A stretch of DNA of 64,000 nucleotides from the NCBI RefSeq assembly GCF_029852145.1, contig NC_079969.1:8742001-8806000 (forward strand). The letters run 5' to 3'. Position 1 is the stretch's first letter; each line of letters starts with the position of its first letter. Shown piece after piece: positions 37,701 through 49,700 of this stretch. Origin of the DNA: Microplitis mediator (lineage: Eukaryota > Arthropoda > Insecta > Hymenoptera > Braconidae). The notes below the pieces were generated by a model that was not told the origin of the DNA, searched no databases, and was given only the letters and a program-made list of their open reading frames with translations. A program made the translations under genes and the position numbers.

Positions 37701-40700
37701 AGAAAATATTTGAGAAATAAATTAGGAAAAAAAAATTTTTTGGGTTCTTATTAAAAATGTATGAGATATTTTTTTATTTTTTTTTTGAATTTTTGTGTTG
37801 AGTGTTCACTGACGTGTGAAAAGAGTACCCACATGACTATATTTTAAAAATAAAAAAATTCTAAAGAAAAAAATTTTGTAATTTTGTAATTTCGAAAATC
37901 ACTTTGAATATAGGCATGTGGGTACTCTTTTTACAGGAAATTGTATCATTTACACGTATGTCATATAAATTTAAGTCAAAAAATTTTATTTAAGAATTTC
38001 TTAATTAAAATCAACACGACAGTCATCGAATTTTTAAAAAATTATAATTTTTATTTCGCCTAGAGATCGAAGTACAGATTTAAATTTATTAATAAAAAAT
38101 ATAAATATATAAATGTAAAAATATAATTTAAAAATAAAAATACAAAAATACCACGTAAAAATAAAGAACAATAAATTTAATTTCCAAAAACAAAAAAAAA
38201 TATAAAAAGAAATTTTATTTTTGTTATTTAGTACAAAATAAAAATGTCTGAATATCATGTATGTTAAACACATATACTATAAATGATAATAAACAAACAG
38301 ATACTAAAAGGCGATTGGTAACAAGTAACGAGTGATATCATCATCACATCAGTACCAAACACCAGACTATGACCTCATACCAATTAAATTGTCCCTGAAT
38401 TAAATTCACTATATATTTATTTTATATTTATCTATTTATTTCAATCAATCAAAAAAAAAAAAATAATAACAATAATGATATGAACAATTGATTTTTATCG
38501 ACATATATATATGTATGACATAAACATGAATAAAAACCTTGACATATAGATTGTTAAGTATTAAAGAGACAAGATGATTTTTAAATATTTATATAGAGGT
38601 GAAAGTTTATTGTGGGATAGTTAAGAATGTACATACATGTACGTTATATATATATATACATGGATTTTATTTCTAGTCTATGTGATGGATGCATTCGAGA
38701 GATTCATTTATATATATATGTACATATAAATATGTGTGTATTGGTAGTTATTTATTATATGTATGTCTCTTTCACTTACTGCTATGTAGATATATACATA
38801 TATTCTTATATATATGTTATATGTTATTATTTACACGCACATTCTATACCTTAGAAGTATAGTACACTAGATTGGAGTTAATACTCTCAGTTACTGTATT
38901 ACTGTCTGATAAACAACATCCGTAACTTCAAGCTACATTTTATTTATGGAATTTATTTATTTTTTGGTTCAAGTTTAAAAAATTATAGCGGAAGCTTAAA
39001 AAAAAAATTATTTAAATTCAAAATTTTATAAATTTTTTTTCCTTGTGGAACATTCGGAAATTGTAAGATTGGTGAGTTTTATATTTACATATATATATTT
39101 ATATATATTTGTTTGCTGAATAGAGAGTATTTTAGACGTTGGGGTGAGATGGGTCGTGTAAATATTTTGGTTTAGAAGTGAAAATTTATTTTTCCTCGAT
39201 GTAAGAAATTTAAATTTTTCTTTGAAGGTGTGAATTTGAGAAGTTGGTAAAATGGGTTGGGGTCAAAATTACGTTGAATTCATACTTTGTTATTAAATAC
39301 TCTGTTCAAAATATTATTTCGAACAACGTAAAGAATATTATATTCTAAGTCGTATGTATTATATGTTGAGTTCAAGATACACATTTACTAGAACACTAGA
39401 AGAAAAGTAAACAAATATATATCGAATTTTATGACCTTAGGTACTTAGGTCGATGGATTGAGGTCCATGTTCTAAGTAACTGCAAGACGATATGTTTTTC
39501 TTCATACTGCACTCATATATGTATATTTTGAACTTGTACATCTATATTTCAGAAAGAGAGAAGAGGTTGTTAGGCTTCACTGTTAAATAATATTAAAAGA
39601 AAAGCTAGTCTACACTAAGCTCAATACCTCTAGAGTAGACACATCTTTAAGCGCACATTTTTTAGAGAATAGTTTTTCGTTTGTTTGATAAATTGATTTG
39701 TTAAAATTCACCTAAATTTCTAACAAATTAGATTTTAATTTTTTGGCAGTTGGAATTGAAACAAAAAAATATTTCGATTTCTAATTAGGGGATATATAGA
39801 AATTTTCATAGGCTTTTAGATGCTAGTTTTAAAACTGGAGTAAAATGGGAGCGTAAAATTGAATAATTATGTTTTAATGATATTTTTTATTGCATAATTA
39901 AATTGAATTTAAATATTGTGACCGTCAGAATCTACAAGAATTTTGATAACTATTTTTATCATTTTTAAATTTTAAAGTAATTAAATAATTATTGAAATCT
40001 AACTTTCACTAAAATTAATATTAATCTCAATTTATAAATTGAAAAAAAAATAACAGACTAATTTTTTTGTGAAAAAGAAAAAATCTTCTAATTTGCTTAT
40101 AATTTTAATAAATTTCAATTCCATTTATTCTTTATAATATTTACTATAGACCCCCCTAATTAAACAACTGAATTCGACCGAATTAAAAATTTTAATTCTG
40201 TTATATTCTGTTCAATTCCGCAAAACAGACTTCAACTGAATTGAAAATTTGAATTTGAATTAAGCAGAATAAAACCGATTTAAAAATTTCAAATTCGTTC
40301 TAATTCGGATTCAGAACCAGAAATTGGAGAATTATTTTCGAATTAATCAGAATTAAACCGAATAGAATTATTTAAATTCGTTTTAATTCAGACAAATTCT
40401 GGTTTTCCTACCGAATTAGACAGAATTCATTTTTAAGTTAGGTACCGAATTAACAGAATTTATCTGAATTAAATAGAATTAAAAATTTAATTCTGTTTAA
40501 TTCGATCGAATTCAGTTGTTTAATCAGGGTCAGTAATTCAATTAAATTAGATAATATAAATAAATATGTATATATACATAACATACACTACAAAATAATA
40601 ATATTATTTATTGTATATATTGATAAATAACATAATCGTAATCGTAATTGTGATTGTAATTGGTAATTTCATTGATAAGTACTACTTATTTACTTAATGA

Positions 40701-43700
40701 CCTGCCTCAACACAATAATTTTACAATCAATTTAAACTTTGGCAAATTAAAGTGACTTTTAAATACTTCTATTAAATATTTACGTTAACCAACTATATAT
40801 ATACATATACATAAAATAATGTAGATACAATTTTAAAGTAATAATATAGCTTTAAAGTCTTTGGCAACGGAAAACATACATTATCTTTAGTTTTAGTTTC
40901 ATTCACACGCTCGTCTGTTGATCTATTTGAGGAAACCTACAATTTACGGAAATATTATTATTATTATTATGAGCTGTTTGTTTAAGGAATGAATTAAAAA
41001 CATTTAAAATTTATCAACAATATATATGGGGCATTCCACGCCAAATCGACCACTTACATTTTGGAACCCGACTCCCTTGAATTTAGCGAAAAACTTTTTC
41101 TCATTTTCTACTCCATCAAAAACATTTCTCTGAACTTTTTAAAATTTTTCTTCCGATCACAAAAAAGTTATGAATTTTTTCATTAAAATAAATGGTAATC
41201 ATCAAATAATTTTGCATTTCTTTTTTTAAAAGAAGAAAAAAATGAAAGACAACTTTGAATAATTCTTTTAAAATTTTTTTTTTCAAAAGGTAAATTTAAA
41301 AATGAAAATTTTGAAAAAAAAAAAACTTCCTGATAAATCGTAATTATAAAGTTAATAAAAAAGCCTTTTTTTTTTTAATTCATAATTTTTTATTGGTTGG
41401 GTAAAAAAAATTCTGAAAAACATTTTTAATGGGGTAGAAAATGAGGAAGAATTTTCAGCCAAATTGAGGGAGTCGGGTTCCAAAGTGTCAATTTGACGTG
41501 GAATGCTCCATATACACTGCGTAAAAAATTTTCAGAGTAAACGCGAATTACATTCGTAGAAATTTTTTTTTATATATTTAATCCCCACGGAGTGAAGTTT
41601 AATCCTAATGGGAATTATATCAATAATAAAACTCCGGATCAGAGTAAAAGCGGATTGAAATAAAAATCACATTACTGGTAAAAAAAAAAACTCCGTATGT
41701 AAAGTGATTTTTTTAACACTTCGTAACTCTGAATGATGGAGTAATTAATGGGTTGGATAATTTCCATATTTACTTGAAATTCCCTCCCAATTTTTTACAG
41801 TGTAAACTTTTAAAAATAATCCTTGAAATTTAAAACAAATAAATTAAAGTTAAAATCAGTCATGAATGTAAAATATAAATAAAGTTATTCATATACTTTA
41901 TTTTTTCATAATTTTAAATTTTATAGCAAGACTTCAATAAACTCATAATTATAAAAAAACTAATTAAGTTTTTTCAAAAAAAGTTAGTACTGTATTTTGA
42001 AAGTTTTTTAAATTTAAATCCAACTCAATATTTTTGTTAACTACCCCGTGTAAAAACAAATCATTGAAAAAAGGTTGAAAAAGTGTTGACTATTCCAAAC
42101 TTCAAAACGTAACACAGCTACGAACTTTTTTTGAACGATTTTTAAACTTCTGAAAATTCAAAGAAGAAAACATTTGACTTAATATTTTTAGACTATTTTG
42201 TAAATTTATTTGACTTTCCATTAAAAGTGATAAATTTTATCATTTTTTTTCAGTGGAAAATACGGTCAGTAAAAACTGATTTTTATTTATTTCTGACCTT
42301 TTTTTTCTTTGCTTTCTTTAATTTGAATTTTCTAAAGTTTGAAAAAAAGTTGATCGTTGTGTCATATTTTAAAGTTTAGAATATTCAACAATTTTTTGAT
42401 TTTTATTTGACAATTTTTTATTTTTACGAGTCATAGAACATATATTTTTAAATAGTCACATTGTATTTTCATTAAAAATTCAGCTTTAATTTTTTTAATT
42501 ATGTCAACAAATTCATATTCATATAAAATTAATAAATTTGCACGATAATTACCTTTGAAAATCCATAAAATTCTTAAAAGTATTAATAAAATTTTGAATT
42601 TTAATTCAAATTTATTTATCAGAAGCTTAGAGTATTTGTTTGTTTATTTTTTTTTCTTTTTCAAGTAAAAAATGATAATTTAAATGTATGGGTTTCGAGA
42701 TCAATGAACGAGGAGGTGTTTAAAAATAAAATTGAATTTTTAAGTTCGAGATCAACGTCTGATAATTTTCTTCCTGTAAAATAGCGATGGATGAGATTCA
42801 TCATGGGTTACCAAGCGTTAAATTTCATGCTAGGATTCACATAATAAATTTAAAGTTATATTAGTGTATTTATAATGTAAGAAAGTAAAAAAAAAGAAAA
42901 ACAAACACAAGTGTATGGTAATTATAGATATGTATAAATAGGTTTAAATTAGAGTATGGTAATTTCTATGAATACTTTTATTTGTAGAAAACATTTCAGT
43001 TGAGAAAACAGGAAAAAGTAAGCTGCAATATTTTGGCGTCGATAAGAAATTATTATGATTCCTCATGTAAAAAGAATTCGTTTCGAAAAAATTAAAAAAA
43101 AGTTCGACACGTGGAACTTCTAAACTTGAAACAGATTATGACTTCAAGTGAAACTTTTTTAGGACTTTGGTAATTTTGATAGTAAAAAAAAAGTTTATCT
43201 AGAATTTTATATAAGTGGAATTTGAGTCGAATAATAATGTTTTTAAAACATATTTTTCAAAACCTAATTTTACTAAATTTTACCCTCGTTCCGAAAAAAT
43301 TTCAAAAAACCTCAAATTTGAAACTTTTTTATGAAGGTTTTTTTGATTCTTATGAGGCTATTGATTTCCAATACGAACTTTTTTCGGAACGAGGGTAAAA
43401 TGTAGTAAAATTATGGACCTGAAGATCGGAACGTTTTTCGCGTAACAAAAATGAAAAAAAATTCATGTAATTCGAAACAGGTAATTGGGGGTGGTCTGCA
43501 ATTTTTGGTTGACATACTAGCATCAATGCGAAAAATTTCAAAAATCTAGATCCAATAGAATTTTTACTTTTTTTTCATTATTTTCGTTCTGCGAAAACGT
43601 TCCAATCTTTAGGGACATGTAAAACTACGTTTTAATGTTGAAAAATTCGTTCTTTATTGACTCAAATTTTGCTCATATAAAATTCTGGTGACACGCTTAG

Positions 43701-46700
43701 ATATCCGTGGACAAAATATCCGCGACAAAACATCCATCAGACAAAATATACACTGTTAGAAGTATTTATTTGAGCCAAATAAATATTTGTTAATAATTAA
43801 TAAATGATTTATTAAATGAGATTTATTTGGGCCAAATAAGCCATTTCTTAATAGTTAATAAATGGCTTATTTGAATAGAAAGAAATGACACGTGATGTTA
43901 ATTAAGTAAGGTTATGACAAATATTTTATAAGACTGTTTAATTTTATTTTTTTAAAGAAAATAATACACACAATTAATGTTAATTGAAGATAAAAATTAT
44001 TATACAAAAGATAAAAAAAAAATGAAATTTTATAATAAATTTTTACTAACAATCACACTCATTCCATTCAAAGTTATAACCTGAACTTCATGTGTCATTT
44101 CTTTCTATTCAAATAAGCCATTTATTAACTATTAAGAAATGGCTTATTTGGCTCAAATAAATCTCATTTAATAAATCATTTATTAACTATTAATAAATCT
44201 TATTTGGCTCAAATAAATACTTCTAACAGTGTACGTAGAAAAAAAATCTGTAAACAAAGTATCCGTAAAAAACTTCAATTGATTACATATTACGTCAATT
44301 TTTAGGATATTCTGTCCGTAGATATTTTATTGCACACACCAAAAATTCGTGAAAAAAGGGCGCTATGTTTCACACCTATTTATGTATGTATCAATCATAT
44401 GTATTTTCGTATGAAGTATTTAATAAATTAAATGATAAATGTTTATGAAATATGATTTTAATAACTTTCTTCTACTGTTATTTTAACTATGAAAATTTTG
44501 ATTTGATGAATTCATATCTTTGGTATGTTTATTGGCAGGATATTCTGTCCGTAGATATTTTATTCATCGGATATTATTTCCGCGGATATGTTGTTACGCA
44601 ACCAAAATTCTAGATAAACTTTTTTCCACTATTAAAATTAAATAAAAATTAAATAAGTTATAATCTGTCTCAAGTTTAGAAATTTCACATGTCAAGCTTA
44701 TTTAAAATCTTTTTTACACGAGTTATTCGTAACTGAGCTTATTTGAGATGACGATAATTTACAAATATATATACTCGGATAAGTTGATAGATAATTAAAT
44801 GCCCTTTAAAACGAATACCAACAAACCCGACTTCTGTACATTAGTCCACAAGTCATATATATATATATATATTTTTATGTATATCTTTTGGACATAAAAA
44901 TAAGTCTCTCTTGTTGGTACTCGTTTTAAAGCGCATTTTATATTCTGTACAATTACGAAATTAAAATTTTTTTAAATTTTCTTTAAACATTTTGAAAAAT
45001 CGAAAATTTTTATAACTGAATTTTTATTACTCAAGCGTGTAGAGAATTTAATGCTCTTTTAAACGAGTACTCACAACGCATACTTATTTTAATAAAGACA
45101 AAAGAAATACACATATTTACATATATGAATAAAAACATATGTATATCTCTGAGGCTCATAAAAATAAGTACGTCTTGTTGGTACTCGTTTGAAAAGGCAT
45201 TCAATTCTCTACTTAACTGTAAGAATGCAATTTTTTTTGTCAATTATGTATTACTTGTTTGATTAAAATTCTTCATAGAATAAATGGATTTTCTTTTAAA
45301 TGTCTATTCTGACTCATATTTATGTGTTGAACAATTAAAATGATAAAGATATGAATCTTGACGTTTCTGAAGGCTATTTTAGTTAATTAAATAAAATATT
45401 AATAAAAACCAAAATCATTTAAATCTTAAAAGTTTGTTTGACGTACAACATATTTACTCCGCAGCACAAATGCCTTTGAATTTATCAAATCATAAGTAAA
45501 GATCTTGGAGGAATTCTCATGTCTCAAAGTATCTATGTACACAACAAAACAACTCTGCCAAGTTCTTTGGCCAGGCATTTCAACATAAAATACAAATGCA
45601 CTGCACACTGATCCACTTGATCCTAAACAGCATCATATCGTAAATCACACACGTGTACACAATTTCCGTCTTAGTCTTTCCACTAGCTCATCTTCTTTGT
45701 TCTTTTGAATCTTTCAACAGCTATTATAAGCTCTACATTTTTCCCATGTCTCCGGCCCTCTTCAAAAACTATAAATATATACATACTGCATGTAAAATAT
45801 ATGTTTTTCATTAAAATTATTGTTGGATCAATGTTTTGTACGAAATTTCCTCTGAAATGAGTACCCACATGACTATAATCAAAATAAAAAAATGTATATA
45901 TGTATATATTTTATTTTTAACTACAAACATTTTTTTTATCAAGTACATAAATACCCACTTTCTATAGAATCAAATAATCATTAAAAATTAATAAATAAAA
46001 AAAAACGAATTCAATAAATTTTTTGTCAAAATTATAAAATTTTCAAAAAATTTTTTTAAGTCAAAATCAATACCATATATATATCATGGACATAATTTCC
46101 TTTGGAAAGAGTACCCACAAGCCTATATTCAATGTAATTTTAAAATTAGTAAATTTCAAATTTTTGTTTTCGATGATTTTTTATTTTTTATCAAAATATA
46201 GTCATGTGGGTACTCGTTCTTTTCAGGATGAAATTCTTAACACCAATAAAAAACAATCATTTTTTTTTCTCCAAATTCTATTCTCAAAACTATAAAAATA
46301 ACAATTAAAAAAAATTAATTTCTTTATCACCCATTTAATTTAAAAAAAGTAATGAAATGGGCTTCCCATCATCACCAGCATCAACGACATCTAGCGTCCA
46401 TGACAATGACCCAGAAATACCAACCAAAAATTTTTCTCAACTCAATTCTCACCTCAATTCTCTTAGAAATGAATTATTTTAAAAATCAGGGCTTAGTCGC
46501 ATTTAATTTAAATCAAACTATCGATACTTTTATAATGTCTTCGACCTTAAAAAATAAAATGATTGAAAAATAAAAAAAATGATTGGGCAGTTGTTAGTTC
46601 ACAAGAAGGCCAGTGGCCGCGCTCTTTTAGTTTGTTATAAATAATTCCAAGCTCGACTGATGATGTCCAAGTATAGACCTTTGGGTGGGTGCCAGTTAAC

Positions 46701-49700
46701 TGACGAGGCTTTAGCTATTTTCTGACTGACTAAAACTCTTAAACATCTTCTCTCTCATATTTAAATTGTCTTGTAGATGTGTTTCTACAACAGCGACAAC
46801 TCGCGGATAGTTACTTGCTAGTCAAGACCAATTGGTCATTCTCATCATCCTTCAATTAAATATCACCATCCCCATTACCAACGCACTTTTCGCAGTTCGC
46901 GGTCCGCGACTCCCGACTGCGGACGCGGACCACGGATTTATTTTTTTAACTTTCATAGCATTGTACCTAAAGGTCTTAAGAGCTAAGAATATATATTAAA
47001 ATATATGATTAGATATGTTGAGATATTTTTAGATCCTTTTCCCGGTTAGTTAAGAATGACCTTGATGCTTGGGAAAGACCTTGATATTATGGACAAAATA
47101 TTATTATTTTTATTTTATATTATTATCTAACAGTAATAAAATATTATTACGATTGTAATTAATATTCATTTAAATTATTTCTTATTTTATTTTTTATTTT
47201 ACGTTAATGACTTGGACATAGACTGACTGACGGGTCACGGTAAAATAAGCGTCGCGAATCGCGGAGGCAAATAGTTGGCGCCTAATGGGCCTTACCCGAG
47301 GACATCTCATGATTAAATAAACACTTTAATTTTAGAAATTAAATTACACATTGTCTTTATTATTATTACTTTATTTTTTTAAATTAATTATTAAATTTTT
47401 ATACATAAATTTTGAATTTAAAAACGAATTTGGTAATTAAATAAAAGATAGAAGTGGATGTCCATTTATTTTTAGATACAAAAAATTGAATAACTGACGT
47501 ATTGTTAAACTAAAAAATTTTTTGTGAAATTTAATGGAAATTGTCAAAGGTAAAATCGGTCATAAATATAATTGTAAATAAATTTATTTATATACTTTAT
47601 TTTGACGTAACTTAAAATTTCCAAGTGATAAATATCATAAAAATCAAAATCATAATTTATTTTATCATATTTCATTTAAATAATTTTTTATTTATTGGCC
47701 ATAAGTAAATTAATTTTAAATGATATTTATTTTAAAGCTGATAAGGTAAAAGACCTAATGCCCGGTCAATATGTATTTTTATCTACACGGAAAAAAATGA
47801 ACTCTATGAATTGAGAAACGACAAGTAATATAATGATAAAGTGATCAGTAAATACTATCATTCTAAATAGTAATTCTGTAATCTATATTATTAAGAGAAT
47901 AAGGAAAATTTTGTTCCCGCCATATCTATATGATAGAATTGGTTAATGTTATTGAACTTGGTATCATTAGATAAGTCTTGACTTGAATTTGTGCCTTTTC
48001 ATAGTTTAAACTCTTTTTAATTGCCAAGTATTGAGAAAAATAGATTTATCTATATCATTCGAATTACATTTAAATTACGCGGGAAAAAGACGATCGTATT
48101 TATTTTATTTAAATAAATTAATACTTTAATTATTCTGTCACTAAATATGACTGAATGTCACTGAATATATAACTATATTATTTATATCGCGTTATTTATT
48201 CCAAAATGACAGATTTTTCTACTCCCTTTTGGTTTTAGGAAGCCTCTCAAAGCCAAAAAAAGTGTGCATACAAAAAAAAAGGATTCATTGACACGAAAAA
48301 TCTTTACTCGCCTAAAGAAAATTTTTACTTACCCCAAGAAATTTTTTGCGATGTGAATTGAAAACAAAAATTTATTTGGAACTAGAAAAAATTACTTGGT
48401 GCAAGAAATTATTTCTTGACCAAAAAAATCTTTTCTTGCACCAAGACAATTTTTGTATTTAATTGATAATGCATAAAATTTTGTTGCGGCAAAAATTCTT
48501 TTTTTCTGCGTATTTTATAAATTTAGTAGTGATATTTGGGCAGTCACGTAATGACTGCAGGTTGCTCGTTTATAATTAAAACGAAAATAATTATAGGATA
48601 AATATTAAAATTTATTGTTTATGCAGTAATTGATATTTGAATTTAAAAATCGATTTCGATTTTAAAAATCGTAACTTGAATTTCAAAAATTTATGCCACG
48701 TATTACAAAATTTATTACTTGGAATGTCAAAATTCCTTATATTGACCCCCAAGTTCCGGGTTATAATTTCGAACACTAATTTTTGAAGTTTATATTTTTC
48801 CGCGTATATTTATAAATATATGGATTTACAAATACGTGGAGTGATCGAATTATGGATTCGGTGTAGAGTAAATGACTTGGTGTAAAAATTTTAGTGAAAA
48901 TTACACCAAATATCGGGTTAAATTTAGGCGGTATGAATTAAAAATTTTTACACCGTCAAGAGTATAAATGTGTAATTTCCGATAATTTTGCGTTAAAAAA
49001 AAAACATAAAAATATTGAAATGTTCAAAATATACTATTTAATATCTAAGTAAAATCAATATAGTTATTGATTGAGTAGTTAAAAATGTTTGAAGATCATT
49101 TGTGGCTCATTAATCAAAATTATAACGAGTAACACGGAATAGTGTAAAAAAAAAGTAGATTACACCGTGTTAAAATTACACGGATGAATAATTTACATCA
49201 AGGATTTTTCACACTGCACCGCCGAGTAAAGTTCTCGGGGTCATTTTTACACAAAAATTTTTTACAGTGTGATTGGGTATTAGGTCTATCACTGTATTTA
49301 TATTAAAAACCGGAATTTCAATTCAAAATTATATTATTTTATGTATAATTAGTTTATAAATACGGGGAATTTCATAGTAAGACTTTAATAAACTCAAAAT
49401 TATAAAAAAATAATTAAGTTTTTTGACAAAAAAGTTAGTACTGTACTTTTAAAATTTTTTAAATTTAAATCCAACTCAATATTTTTATTAATCACAAAGA
49501 ACATGAATTTCTAAATCGTCACATTGTATTATTATTAAAAATTCAGTTTTAATATCTTTAATGTTTACAAATTGATCAAATTTTAAGTGTAATTTAAATT
49601 AACTAAAAACTTAATTTACTTAATACGAAGGAAAATTATGTACCTGAAGATCGGAACGTTTTTCACACAACAAAAATGAAAATAATTCATGAAATTTGTG

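Larger units (their letters stand above)
35971..41022. other. tmod intron following first exon 3
   Basis: Two partial GTGGGTACTC half-sites 146 bases apart (36066 and 36212), each followed by TAGT(A/G)AAAGAGCTC, lie just after the donor. Further on there are the hairpin at 37823-37927, the foldback at 40153-40530, and TATATA-rich stretches (38500-38840). No exon was recognised. Confidence 0.45.
43062..44721. mobile_element. 1.66-kb nested foldback (related to 30514-31130)
   Basis: The left arm (CATGTAAAAAGAATTCG, CACGTGGAACTTCTAAACTT, GAAACAGATTATGACTT, AAAAGTTTATCTAGAATTTT) and inverted right arm (AAAATTCTAGATAAACTTTT at about 44608, AAGTTTAGAAATTTCACATG, TTTTTTACACGAG) enclose at least three other inverted-repeat elements. 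These are 43268-43412 (TTTTACCCTCGTTCCGAAAA ends), 43413-43618 and 43751-44231. TATCCG(T/C)GGA words flank the last one. Confidence 0.72.

Noticed and set aside
38627..38854. 75-codon ORF of Tyr/Ile-rich residues
   Set aside because: It is a translation of TATATG microsatellite-like DNA.
46352..46573. 73-codon plus-strand ORF considered as another tmod first exon
   Set aside because: No donor in phase 0 in the right place and the residues do not resemble the other first exons.
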